From Pomphorhynchus laevis (Eukaryota > Acanthocephala > Palaeacanthocephala > Echinorhynchida > Pomphorhynchidae), in assembly GCA_012934845.2 (NCBI GenBank), contig WNNJ02001502.1, forward strand, positions 62,001 through 126,000: 64,000 nt of DNA. Reading direction: 5' to 3'. Both the position numbers and the translations under genes were made by a program. The notes beneath the pieces are model-generated. The model searched no databases. It saw nothing but the letters and a program-made list of their open reading frames with translations, and was not told where the DNA came from. Shown one piece after another: positions 51,100 to 61,091 of the stretch. Position 1 is the first letter of the stretch, and every line of letters begins with the position of its first letter.

Positions 51100-54027
51100 C
51101 CAACGATTGAAAATGATTTAAAGGTAAATCCTCCGGCAAAACTTCAAGTAAATCATCTGAGGTATCCTCTAATTGATTCTACTCCACTGCTCACCAAATC
51201 TTCCTGGAAAGTAGCCGTTTTAAATATCCGCTCTCTTAGTAACAAGGTTGATTCAGTATATGATCTTTTCCTTCATAAATCTTTGGATGTTTTGTGTTTA
51301 ACCGAATCTTGGCACGGTGATCAGAATGATTACTCTCTTAAACGCCTCCGCTCTTTAAATCTCTCTGTGATCGATAAGGCTCGTCAACGACCTATTAGTT
51401 CAAATCGATCAATTAACCACGGTGGTCTTATAGCTTTCTCTCACCATTGGTCTCCATTGCAATCATTACCGTTGCCATTTGTTCCTCTCACTTTCGAACT
51501 ACTTGGGTTCCGTGTAAAAGCCGGCTCGTTGTTTGTCAATATCTATTTATTCTATCGACCTGGATCATGCCATCCGTCTGACTCTTTTTTCTGTGAACTG
51601 TCAAACTTACTTTCTTTCATCTTCCTCTCCGGTTTACCTTGCGTTGTACTAGGTGATATAAATGTTCGCTTAGACCATCCTCGTGATTCCAATACCCTAA
51701 AGACGATTTCTACATTTAACGATCATGATTTTCAAATCATGTCTCCTCATTATTCTTCTGCTACCCATATTCTTGGCGGTACCCTCGATATTGTTGCCCT
51801 ACCTACGCGTCTTGCCTTGTCTTCTTCATTGTGCATATCTGATCCTGCTCTATCAGACCACTTCCTTGTTACATGTTTTCTCCCTTTGTTAAAAATCAAT
51901 GTTCCTGCGAAAATTTTCTTGTGTCATTCTTGGAAATTCCTCGACTTTTCCCTTCTTCGCTCTCATATTAATCGCTCTCCGTTTATGTATCCTTCTTCTA
52001 TCTACCAATCCCCTAATTACTTATGTACCCTCTTTGACAATGTATTTTGCTCTATCCTCGATGAAATTCTTCCTTTTAAAACTTTTGTTCAATCACGACA
52101 AAATCTTGCAACATGGTTCGACTCTGAGTGTGTGACTTCAAAACGCCTCCTGCGTCGTTCTTTCAGAACTTATCATCGTTATCTCAGACTATCTTCAGAA
52201 CTCGATTCATCCTTTTATCGTAACCAATTCTTTGCTCTTCGTCGTTCGCATAGGCAACTTCTGCGTTCTAAGGCACATAGTTTTTGGCGAAGCAAACTAG
52301 ATTCCGCTAATGACTCTCGAACTAAATGGAAAACTCTTAATTATCTACTTTCTCGTTCCTCTGTCACCTCCACTCTTGATCCTTCTCAATTCTCCGATTA
52401 CCTAATTTCAAAAACTGTTTCTCTAATCAATTCGATCATCGTCCTTCCACAAATTTATTGTATCTCGTCTGTTCGTATCCCTGAGCTCTTTTATCTACTT
52501 GCGGTATCTGAAGATGAGGTATCTTGCCTTCTTATTTCGTTAACTTGTAAGTCCTCTCCTGCCGATCCCATCCCTACTCGAATTCTCAAATTGTTGTCAA
52601 CAGACTTCACACCTTTCCTTACCAGCCTCTTTAACTCGTCAATAGTGAATGGAATATTTCCTGTCCTTTGGAAAACGTCCATTGTTCGTCCCCTACTTAA
52701 AAAGCCCTCTCTTGACCCCTCTCTTCCTTCATCTTATCGCCCAATATCAATTCTACCAACCTTATCTAAAATTCTTGAACACCTTGTCTTAGATCAGATA
52801 AACAAGTATCTCTCTTCATCGCAGCTCTACCCTTCTTTTCAATCTGCTTTCCGCTCCAATCATTCCACCGAACTAGCATACCATAAAGTATTTTCTGATC
52901 TGCTCTCCGCTCGTGACAAAGGACTGTGTAGTGTGGTAATATCGCTCGATCTTTCATCTGCATTCGACATTGTCGATCACGAAATCCTTCTTTTTCGTCT
53001 TCGCTATCACTATGGTTTCTCTTCGTCCACCTTGGCTTGGTTCTCTTCGTATCTCTCCGATCGATCATTTTCCGTTCATTCTAATTCAATGTGTTCTCCT
53101 CTATCTTCTCTCTCTTGTGGTGTACCTCAAGGTTCTGTACTTGGCCCTATTCTATTTACGCTTCTTCTTGGAGATTTATCTTGTATAACTAGTAAATTCT
53201 GCTTCAGGGTAATGCAGTACGCTGATGATATACTTCTTTATTCTCATTCGTCTCCTCATTCCCTAAGCCAACTTTTCGTATCTGCATCTAATTGTCTTCG
53301 TGCTCTATCAGAACATCTAATTTCTTTGCGCATGTCCCTAAATCCTACCAAATCTAAAGTGTTATGGATTTTTCCCTCCACTGTTTCTGTTATTCCTCCA
53401 TCTCTGTATCTTCAGACCACAATTATTCCTGCTGTAGATAAACTAGTATTTCTAGGTATTCACTTCGACAATAACCTGCATCTCGTTCCCTTCATTCGTG
53501 ATAAAACTAGGTCTTCAAATATTCTTCTCCGTGATATTCGTCTCGTCAGAAATTCTCTAGATTTTAGTTCTTGTAAATCTCTTATCTCCTCCCTTCTTTT
53601 CCCACGTATTGATTACTGTCTTAGCCTTCTCGTTTTCTCTTCAAAGTCATCCCTTAAACCTCTTCAACGCCTCATTAACACTGCGGTGCGCATCCTCTTT
53701 CGACTTCGTAAATTCGATCATATATCTGCCTATTTATCAAAACTTGGATGGCTAAGTATTGAACATCGCGTTCGTTTTCGTCTGCTTTGCCTAACTTATC
53801 GCCTTCTCCATTGTAATTCTCCTTCTTATCTTTATCTGCCAACTCTAAGTGAATCTCGATATCTTTCTACTCACCTACGTTCCTGTGATTCTCTTCTGCT
53901 ACACGTACCTATTCACTCAACCAACTTCGGCCGTCGATCCCTACATATCGCTGCTCCTCTCCTTTGGAATTCCTTACCTAATCATCTGCGATCATCATCC
54001 TCACTCCGATTTTTCAAAAGCAGCTAA
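51100..54027 (+). CDS. LINE-H ORF2, APE endonuclease and reverse transcriptase
   Basis: The frame is open from 51100 to the stop at 54025. The first in-frame ATG (51283) comes after conserved nuclease sequence (WKVAVLNIRSLSNKVDSVYD), so translation must begin upstream, perhaps at a lost or non-AUG start. The endonuclease has LCLTESWHGDQ, NHGGLIAFS, VLGDINVRLDHPRDS (GDIN for the usual GDFN, residue about 183), GGTLDIVALP and ALSDHFLVTCFL. RT has SYRPISILPTLSKILEHLV, SLDLSSAFDIVDHE (about 615), GVPQGSVLGPILFTLLLGDL (about 673) and VMQYADDILLYSH (about 706), followed by LRMSLNPTKSKVLW. The C-terminus ends WNSLPNHLRSSSSLRFFKSS. All catalytic residues are present, so this is the least damaged RT here. 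Confidence 0.85.
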   Translation, partial: PTIENDLKVNPPAKLQVNHLRYPLIDSTPLLTKSSWKVAVLNIRSLSNKVDSVYDLFLHKSLDVLCLTESWHGDQNDYSLKRLRSLNLSVIDKARQRPISSNRSINHGGLIAFSHHWSPLQSLPLPFVPLTFELLGFRVKAGSLFVNIYLFYRPGSCHPSDSFFCELSNLLSFIFLSGLPCVVLGDINVRLDHPRDSNTLKTISTFNDHDFQIMSPHYSSATHILGGTLDIVALPTRLALSSSLCISDPALSDHFLVTCFLPLLKINVPAKIFLCHSWKFLDFSLLRSHINRSPFMYPSSIYQSPNYLCTLFDNVFCSILDEILPFKTFVQSRQNLATWFDSECVTSKRLLRRSFRTYHRYLRLSSELDSSFYRNQFFALRRSHRQLLRSKAHSFWRSKLDSANDSRTKWKTLNYLLSRSSVTSTLDPSQFSDYLISKTVSLINSIIVLPQIYCISSVRIPELFYLLAVSEDEVSCLLISLTCKSSPADPIPTRILKLLSTDFTPFLTSLFNSSIVNGIFPVLWKTSIVRPLLKKPSLDPSLPSSYRPISILPTLSKILEHLVLDQINKYLSSSQLYPSFQSAFRSNHSTELAYHKVFSDLLSARDKGLCSVVISLDLSSAFDIVDHEILLFRLRYHYGFSSSTLAWFSSYLSDRSFSVHSNSMCSPLSSLSCGVPQGSVLGPILFTLLLGDLSCITSKFCFRVMQYADDILLYSHSSPHSLSQLFVSASNCLRALSEHLISLRMSLNPTKSKVLWIFPSTVSVIPPSLYLQTTIIPAVDKLVFLGIHFDNNLHLVPFIRDKTRSSNILLRDIRLVRNSLDFSSCKSLISSLLFPRIDYCLSLLVFSSKSSLKPLQRLINTAVRILFRLRKFDHISAYLSKLGWLSIEHRVRFRLLCLTYRLLHCNSPSYLYLPTLSESRYLSTHLRSCDSLLLHVPIHSTNFGRRSLHIAAPLLWNSLPNHLRSSSSLRFFKSS

Positions 54028-54129
54028 AATCGTTGCTACTAAACGATTACCTTTTTTTATTTTGTTTCGCTGTTGTGGGCTTGTAAGCACACAGTCTGTG
54101 TGCATTTGCCACATTAAAAAAACTTTCAA

Positions 54130-55340
54130 ACTTCAAATATATTGTAGGGTAATCGAAATTAATACTGGTATAAAACACTATTTCAGTATTGATTATACAA
54201 AAGAATTTTTAGAACAGACAAAAGGAATAAATTTTCAAAATATAAATACATACGATTTTAGTACGCTTTATACAAATCTAGATTTAGTAGATATCTAAAA
54301 AATATATACATATATGCTATAATAACTATAACTCCTATCTAATAAAAATTAAACTATCAAATAAATATAAATATATGAATAAAATTGAATTAATAAAATT
54401 ATTAAATATTTTGATAAATCCAAATTATTTAAAATAGGGGCATCTATATTTATACAAATATATGTTTCGATATATTGATAATATGTGTATATAACTCTAA
54501 TAATTTTTATTCAATAAGCATACAAATTTAGCCAGGTAACCTTATTATTAATAAAACCAATATTAATGATAAAGGTGTATATCTAGATATGAACATTAAA
54601 TTAACATCAATTAAAACTACTTCTAATTTATATCGTAAAGATTACATATTTAAACTTACAAGAAACATATTTTTGCATGAGCATTCATTCATACCATATA
54701 ATATAAAATATGATACATTAAATAATGAAATTTTAAGAACCGTAACTATTTGTAACGATATTGGTTTTCTTCAAAATCATTTAAATAACTCAATAGACGC
54801 ATATTTTAAACAAGGTTACTATAAAAATACCATAAAACAGAAAATAGTAAAATATATAAATCAATACAATAATATAAAGAATTAAAGAAGTAAATTTAAA
54901 ATCATTAGCAAAACGTTTTTATGGATAATAAATAATATACTTTATATTAGAATATAATACTAGATAATCAAATTTCATCAGAGGAAATACGCCATTAGCA
55001 CGTGTTTGGCCTCGCTGATATGTTGGGTCGAGGAATATGAGCCGAAACCTGATAGCATAGCAGTTCCTCCTGATAACATCTAATTCTAATTATGATACAA
55101 CGTCTGTTATTTATAAGTCAAATCATAAAAATTGACTTTTATTTTATATTTCAATTTTTTATTTTAACTTGATTTAAATTATAAAAAATCTTATAACAAT
55201 TATTTATTTTATTATTTATTATCTAATTATTAAATTTTGATTTATTGATTTAGCATTATTATTTTTATTTATTTTTTTTATTTTATGATTATATTAAATG
55301 CATAGACTCAGTTAGCTGAATTGATTAGAAAATCACGTAA
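54130..55340 (+). mobile_element. Penelope-like element, right part (RT and 3' UTR)
   Basis: This continues the copy interrupted by LINE-H: IEINTGIKHYFSIDYTKEFL, then INTYDFSTLYTNLDLVDI (motif A of Penelope RT, YDFSTLYTNL). After a degraded stretch comes MNIKLTSIKTTSNLYRKDYI, FIPYNIKYDTLNNEILRTVT and YYKNTIKQKIVKYINQ, the RT C-terminal part (54589-54885). The 3' UTR (about 54.96-55.30 kb) matches that of the 46-48 kb copy. It is broken in several places. Confidence 0.65.
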
Positions 55341-55344
55341 TTGT

Positions 55345-55659
55345 CGGTTTATTAAAATACGATCTGTGAGTTTTGTTTCTGATTAATATCAGAAATTGGC
55401 TCAGATAGATCTTACTACAAAAATTCTAAATTTTAAATCACTATTATTCAGTATCGTAAGGCTCGAGACAAAATAAAAATATAAAGATTTACATCAAGAA
55501 TTATTAAAGCTGGATCAAAGAAAGAAGGAAAATTTTATTTGATATTTCGATAACCTATGTTAGTATCTTCAGAAAATTACGGTTTTTTTAAATGTACATG
55601 CTTATATAAAAAATCAAAACGATCTTCGCAATTTTCTTTGAGCATGTGCTGCAAATTAG
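55345..55659. other. AT-rich spacer before the Merlin element
   Basis: No frame or repeat can be assigned. Its last eight bases (CAAATTAG, 55652-55659) are the left target-site copy of the Merlin element. Confidence 0.5.
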
Positions 55660-56370
55660 GGATCAGAGGTAGAATTTTCCCCCCTAGGCGATCAGAGGTA
55701 AAATTCCCCCCCTAGATCACTACGAACAGCTACTTTTTTTTCCTCCTAAACTATAAATAAAAAAAATTCAGATTTACCCCATGGATAACCTAGATCACTA
55801 CGAACAGCTAATAATTAGCTCAACACAGCAAGATGTATTGTCGAGGTCGGGGATAAAATTGAAAGATCCTTTGCTAGAGTAAGCGCGGATAAAGCACAAA
55901 CCACTATTCTACCCATAATATCCTCACAAGTGCTTCCCCATTCGACTATAATGACCGACGAGCACAAGTCGTATAGCAGATTAAATAAAAATGGATATGA
56001 ACATAAGACAGTATGTCATAAATATAATTTTGTTGATAAAAATACTGGTGCTCATACTCAGTCTGTGGAGTCCTTTAACGGCCAAATAAAAAACAAAATA
56101 AAGAAGCAGAAAGGGGTATTAACTACATATAGACCCAATTTCCTTAAAGAGTTTTGTTTATTTTATAACAATCGTGAGAAATATCAGTATATAATTTTTG
56201 ATTTAATAAAAGTTTAATATGATTAACGATTTTTATTTATTTATTTATTTTATTTATTTTTTTAATTTATTTATGTATTTATTTTTTATTTTTTATTTTT
56301 TTATTTTTTATTTTTTTATTCATCAGAGGTAGAATTTTCCCCCCGGGGGGGGAAATTCTACCTCTGATCC
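55660..56370 (+). mobile_element. Merlin DNA transposon, deletion derivative
   Basis: This is a 711-bp element with terminal inverted repeats starting GGATCAGAGGTAGAATTTTC and the 8-base target duplication CAAATTAG (55652-55659, 56371-56378), the length known for Merlin/IS1016. The left end repeats the inverted-repeat sequence twice in tandem (55660 and about 55690). The right end is a perfect palindrome of an inner left-type repeat and the outer right repeat (56322-56370, joined at C6G6). Inside is only the C-terminal part of a transposase. Confidence 0.85.
55835..56217 (+). pseudogene. Merlin transposase, C-terminal part
   Basis: The frame from about 55835 reads CIVEVGDKIERSFARVSADK, TTILPIISSQVLPHSTIMTD, EHKSYSRLNKNGYEHKTVCH, then TGAHTQSVESFNGQIKNKIK and FLKEFCLFYNNREKY. 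It holds the second catalytic Asp (T-D-E) and the third site (E in V-E-S-F-N) of the IS1016/ISXO2-type DDE domain. The N-terminal zinc region and the first Asp are deleted. It has no function alone. Confidence 0.8.
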
Positions 56371-56555
56371 CAAATTAGCGATAAACAACTGTTTTCACTG
56401 TTGTTCGTTGTTGATGCATGCAAAAAATCAGAAACACCAAAATAAGCGTAAGTAACACTAACGGAGCATTAAACGTTTTCAAATTTGTTTTTGTTTTGCG
56501 AAAAATGTGTAGTGTACAAGTAACGTCGGAGCTATCAAACGATAGCAACAATTTT

Positions 56556-57644
56556 GGATCTATGGAAAAAGTTCCCTCATTGAGGGAATTTTTCCCACTG
56601 ATATCAGATTGTAGGAATTTTTCCCCTCTCCAAAAATTATAAAAAAAATTTTTTGTAACCCCTCATGAGTATGAATTTATTTGAACGTGAATTGATAAGA
56701 ATGAATGATGATACAATAATTAAGTTCTTGTCTTATAACAATCTTCTTTTAAGTGGTAGAATATGTGAAAAGTGTAGTCGTGACCTGGTAAAGAAGAAAT
56801 ATAAGGAAGTTAAAGAAAAGTCTGCATGTCAGTGTATCAATACAGATTGTACAGTATATAGAAAGATGATTTCTATACGAAAAGATAGCTTTTTCGAAAA
56901 CTTATATTTGCCTTTTCTTGATGTGCTTCAAGTTATTATAAAATGGTCAAGTAATATCCCACAATCTGTTATAATTAAAGAAATGGAAATAGACCATAAA
57001 ACTTATAAAAATATAATACAAAAGCTACTACTTTTTATTAAAAAATATGACAAAGATGAAATAAAATTCGGTGGGCCTGGTAAAATAGTACAAGCAGACG
57101 AAACCGCGTTGAATCACAAGATTAAAAGCCATCGAGGTCGAGCTCCTAGAAATAAGACCGATGCATTATGCATTGTTGAATACGACACATGTATCACAAG
57201 AGCATTTGCGTGTGTAATTGAGAATAAATACGCAAATACAATAATACCAATCATTTGTCAACATGTTAGAAAGGAAAGTATCATTTGGACCGACGAGCGT
57301 AAATCGTACGGAATATTAAATAGTATTGGATATGTTCACGACACAGTATGTCATAAATATGAATTTATCAATCAAGAAACTGGCGTAAATACACAGGCAG
57401 TAGAATCTTTTAATAATGAACTTAATTTGAGATAAAAAGACGAAAAGGTGTTGCTACTCATTAAAGACCAGAGTTCTTATCTTCATTAGGGAGCTAATGA
57501 AGATAAGAAATTAAAACATTTATTTTATCATGTATTATCTAATTAGGGTTTTTAATGATTTTATTAGGAAACGAGAAAAGTTCCCTCAAAGAGGAAACTT
57601 TTCCTACTGATATCATTTTGTAAGAACTTTTCCCACAGATCCAC
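56556..57644 (+). mobile_element. Merlin DNA transposon, near full length
   Basis: This is a 1089-bp element with inverted repeats GGATCTATGGAAAAAGTTCC (left) and GGATCTGTGGGAAAAGTTCT (right, reverse strand). The target duplication is ACAATTTT / ACAATTAT (56548-56555, 57645-57652; one mismatch). Each end also contains an internal palindrome (around 56569-56598 and 57577-57606), like its neighbour. The transposase gene inside has one frameshift near its end. Confidence 0.8.
56665..57435 (+). CDS. Merlin transposase (IS1016/ISXO2-like DDE)
   Basis: This is a 256-residue frame. Residues about 33-75 hold a zinc ribbon (CEKCSRD ... CQCINTDC). Next is a helix-turn-helix-like stretch (SNIPQSVIIKEMEIDHKTYK). 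The catalytic domain has VQADETALNHKIKSHRGRAP (first Asp, about 146), IIWTDERKSYGILNSIGYVH (second Asp, about 210) and AVESFNNEL (Glu, about 247). The usual tail continues after a frameshift near 57431 as KRRKGVATH, stop, RPEFLSSLGS, so the last roughly 25 residues are lost. It would cut and paste the element between its inverted repeats. All three acidic residues are intact. Confidence 0.85.
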   Translation: MSMNLFERELIRMNDDTIIKFLSYNNLLLSGRICEKCSRDLVKKKYKEVKEKSACQCINTDCTVYRKMISIRKDSFFENLYLPFLDVLQVIIKWSSNIPQSVIIKEMEIDHKTYKNIIQKLLLFIKKYDKDEIKFGGPGKIVQADETALNHKIKSHRGRAPRNKTDALCIVEYDTCITRAFACVIENKYANTIIPIICQHVRKESIIWTDERKSYGILNSIGYVHDTVCHKYEFINQETGVNTQAVESFNNELNLR

Positions 57645-57699
57645 AATTATGCCTGTATTCATTCTAAAATCAACGATCATCCTACGAAAAAAGATGAAA

Positions 57700-59075
57700 T
57701 AAAGGTAAATCTAACTACGAATCATTCAAGTAACAAGGTTAGTAATTTTCCTATGGTCTCAGGTAATGGGGAGGTGCTTCCCCCATCCCTAAATTGAAGA
57801 ATTTGTTGATAACAAAAGTTAAAAAACCGGTTAAAAACACGATATCTACAATAATATTTTTAGATTATTCACCAAACAGTTTTCGAACAAGGTTCCATTC
57901 AACTCTGCTAAGTTACACGCTGCGTAGGTAAAGATCTCTTTTGTCTCCAATAACCTCGCCGAAAACTACATGGGGTACTTCTCCGCCAATTTAGCCGAAT
58001 ATGGTGAAATTTCATCAAAGCATATCCTGGCATCTCTTAAAGTTATAAATCTTCCCTGTTCAATGGAAGAAGAAGATATATGCTCTTTTATGGCTAAATT
58101 CAAAGTCACTAATCTGAGGTTAATCCGGGGTAGGGACGGGAACCCTATCCCGGTTGGCTTTTGCAATGCTCCCGTAAATATTGCTGAGTCCTTGTCCAAT
58201 TCTGCGTCGAATCCCTTCATGGGTTTCAATATTAAATTCACTATCACCGAGAGGGGTGATCAGACCTATCCCCACTTCAGCCGGTGTCACAAATAAGGAC
58301 ATTGGGCATCTAGCTGCAGTGGGACGCCTTCGTGTGGGGTCTGTAGCTCTGTTAGCTGTCCTTCTCTTGCAACTACCGATCGCTGCGAGGCCCCCTTTCC
58401 TGCTCGAATTGCGGGGGGTGCCATCCTGCTTGGAGCAGGAAATGCTCTCTATTCAAAGAATATAGACAATTATTTTTGTTGAAACCGTCCAATCCGGCAA
58501 GTCCTTTGCGGTTGCTGCAGCTCCACGTATGGATGACGCTGACATTCTAAGGACTATCGACATTAAGACTACGAATGCTGTTCGGCAGATGAAGAATTTA
58601 GTACGCTCTATCCTAACTGTTATCGGGACTAATCCAGTGATTCCTGTTTCCTAGGTTCTGGAGTCGAAAAAGAAGGGGGCCTCCACGCATGCCGTCCCTC
58701 CGATCAAGATTGGGACGATAATCCGAAAGATGACTGATAGGGAAAATGAAGATGCTGCCCAGGGGTAAGTACCTTTCCTGAAGGGGGCAAGTGGCGGGAA
58801 AAGGAAGCTTCCTGCACCTAACTCTGTATAGCTAGACAATCCCCCATCCAACTAATCCATCACAATGCAGTGTACTCGTGAGCCTTTTTCACTGAATATC
58901 CTTCAGTGGAATTCGGGAGGTGCTTCTTCCCTTAGACTTCTATCCGGTAGAGATGCAATCGTCTGCGCCGATTGGATTCTTCGGAGGGGGTGAAAGACCT
59001 CGGGTGGTTCAGTCGGAGGGCGGCGTGTTGGATCGGTTCCACCTGGACCTGAGGCCGTAGAAGAAGAAAGAAGAC
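57700..59075 (+). mobile_element. LINE-A remnant with ORF2 almost wholly deleted
   Basis: The order is as follows. An ORF1 piece (57970-58296: FSANLAEYGEISSKHILASL, LPCSMEEEDICSFMAKFKVT, RGRDGNPIPVGF) is followed by a knuckle interrupted by a stop (CHK, stop, GHWASSC at about 58290). A later ORF1 end is MDDADILRTIDIKTTNAVRQ and ESKKKGASTHAVPPIKIGTI. The start of ORF2 is at 58865 (MQCTREPFSLNILQWNSGGA). At about 58945 it jumps to the extreme 3' end (ADWILRRG region, ending in DLRP-like sequence at 59060). Both ends of the element are kept but nearly all of ORF2 is gone. Confidence 0.65.
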
Positions 59076-59138
59076 GGTTGGTCTGCTAACAATCCGGTAA
59101 CACAAGAAGTTCATAAAGAGGACGATGGAAATAAGGAG

Positions 59139-59660
59139 ATGAGTGCAGTCAGGTTAGAGATTATAAATGAAAATAAAGATGGTTCAAGTCTCAGTAACAA
59201 GAATAAGAGTAATAATAAGAATAAAGGAGAAACAAATGAAGATAAAAGAAGTGAAACTAAACAATATAAAAACAGAATCGAAATAGGAGATAATTCAATA
59301 TCAGGCTTGGGGGTGGCTGAGGCCGTAACAACATTGGTCACTCCGAATGTAAAACAGAATGCAATCTACGAATTGGGGCTAAGAATACGTTACACTGATG
59401 AGTACATGCAGTACATCGGCAACGAGACTAGGCTACAGTTTACGACTCATTTGAATGCGAATGTTTTTCGGGGTCAAGGTCTCTTCAACATTGAAGCGGG
59501 ATCATACGTTATAAGAACGAATTTTATTTCTCAGGAGATGAGAGTCCTTTTCTCAGGGGCTCTAACGATTTCTTCTGGAAATTACGACACTCGAGAAAGT
59601 GATTTGTTATCCGATAATATGCAGGATGCGAGGGTTCTACCCCAATCCCCAAACTTATGA
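59139..59660 (+). pseudogene. Probable LINE-A-type ORF1, N-terminal part
   Basis: This is an open frame of 173 codons: a Lys/Asn-rich start (NENKDGSSLSNKNKSNNKNK) and a compact middle (NAIYELGLRIRYTDEYMQYI, FTTHLNANVFRGQGLFNIEA). It ends ARVLPQSPNL, then in the next frame PQTYELVGNQAS. The end resembles GEVLPPSLN and PKIEEFVDNKS at 57.76-57.81 kb, where a LINE-A ORF1 also begins. It is therefore probably the N-terminal half of an ORF1 of this type. I do not recognise the domain itself. Confidence 0.4.
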
Positions 59661-59696
59661 ACTTGTTGGTAATCAAGCTTCCTAGCCATTAGAAAG

Positions 59697-59757
59697 GCAT
59701 AACATGTTTAACGTTATAACACGTTTAACATGTTTAACATGTTTTAACATGTTTTAC
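59697..59757 (+). repeat. AACATGTTT short tandem repeat
   Basis: About six imperfect copies of a 9-10-base unit (TTTAACATG, TTTAACGTT, TTTTAACATG) lie between the ORF1-like frame and the LINE-D fragment. Confidence 0.8.
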
Positions 59758-61065
59758 AGAGAAATGGCGCTATTAAATCATTCATATAAACTGCTCTCGA
59801 ATCTGATGGCCTTGCGTTTGGTGCGGTTGCGTAGCGCTCTTCTACCCACTGAATATCATAGGTTTCGATAAGGTCATTCCACCTCTAGTGCTCCTTTAAT
59901 TCTAAGAACACATGTTATTGATACTTTTCTTAGACAATCTTCGTTGTATTCAGTATTTGTCGATTTCTCAAAAGCGTTTGACTCGATTGAAAGATCTATG
60001 TTATTGACAAAGCTTCACGATAGGGTTAACGTTAGCAGCGATTTTCTATTTCTACTCGAAAGATTTCTACGTCCCAGTTCTTTACGAATATTCGACGGGG
60101 TAAATTATTCAGAATCGCTCATTGCTAGTCGCGGGGTCCAGCAAGGTGACCCACTCAGCCCACTTTTATTTGCATTTTTCATGATGGACCTCCCAGATTA
60201 TATTCATTCTGCTGTGTCTGATGTGTGGTCTATATTGTATGCTGACGATCTCGCCTTAATTACTATCAATAAGAACGCGGCTCAATCGGCCATTTCAGCA
60301 CTTGTGAAGTATTGTGATTCTAATAGACTAACGATTTATATCGTGAAAACCAAGATTGTGAAATTTAGGAAGGGTTGTCCACGTTGTCGAGATGATGTTC
60401 TGTTTATCCCGGATATTCCTTTAGAGTTTGTTGCTAGCTACAAATATCTAGGTTTTTTGCTCAATTCACGATGGTCTTTTAAAACTCATCTACTGAAACA
60501 GTCATCGAAAGTGATAACTTCAGCTTACGCAGCTTCCAGGCTTGGTTTGCTTTCGTATGATAAAGCGATTAGGTACTTTGATGTAATACTTCTTCCAATG
60601 TTGAGTTATGGGCTTCGATGTTTCTGATCGGATTTAACAACGACCGACTTTTAAATGATTGATAAGTGTTTCTAGCTTTTTCTAAAGCGAATTGTTGGTG
60701 TTTTTCCGAAGTCTTCGTAAACATCCGTTGCTGTTCAAAGCAGATCTTTCCCACTCAATAAAATTACAAAGGATGCTTAATCTAGACGAAACTGATAGCT
60801 ACTTAACGAGCCTACATATCTTCAATTGTAAGGTTGCAAAATTAGATCCCGATATATACATTCCCCGCTTACACGCAATCGGCTTGGAGGAACCCTAATT
60901 ATATTAAGCAGCCGCGTATTTTGCGTTTGCCATTAGACGGATACCACAGTAAATTTTGCTCAATTCGACTTCCTTTTCATTCTCGCTGCGCGAATTGCTA
61001 TTGTCGATTTTGCTCGCGACAGTGCTTAGAGCTGCTACATGTTTTTATAAGCTCGCAGATTAGAT
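59758..61065 (+). pseudogene. LINE-D ORF2 fragment, older copy
   Basis: This is a plus-strand relative of the 13.7 and 17.5 kb genes. It starts in the RT (ALLNHSYKLLSNLMALRL) and has one long frame (59944-60627): SVFVDFSKAFDSIERSMLLT, ASRGVQQGDPLSPLLFAFFM, SILYADDLALITINKN, KYLGFLLNSRWSFKTHLLKQ, LLPMLSYGLRCF. After a stop at 60627 the C-terminal part continues in broken frames to CYCRFCSRQCLELLHVFI near 61045. It has several stops and frameshifts and no endonuclease. Confidence 0.8.
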
Positions 61066-61091
61066 GAAACGATTATAAAATCGATCATTGA

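Larger units (their letters stand above)
49925..54129 (+). mobile_element. LINE-H, nearly complete, inserted in a Penelope-like copy
   Basis: This is a 4.2-kb LINE with a leader containing AAATACTTACAATCTAAAG (49946), then ORF1 (50033-about 51000), ORF2 (about 51100-54027) and a 3' UTR with the B/H hairpin (GCACAC 54087-54092, loop AGTCT, GTGTGC 54098-54103). It is flanked by the 6-base duplication ACTTCA (49919-49924 and 54130-54135). The interrupted Penelope-like sequence reads through on both sides. ORF1 has one stop and one frameshift; ORF2 is open. Confidence 0.85.

Noticed and set aside
55835-57435. ISXO2/IS1016-type transposases as evidence of bacterial DNA
   Set aside because: Inverted repeats, 8-bp target copies and eukaryotic LINE neighbours fit Merlin, the eukaryotic branch of this superfamily.
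59111-59341. Leu/Ser-rich minus-strand frame that looks like membrane segments
   Set aside because: It is the complement of the Lys/Asn-rich start of the 59139-59660 frame, and its hydrophobicity is a by-product of that.
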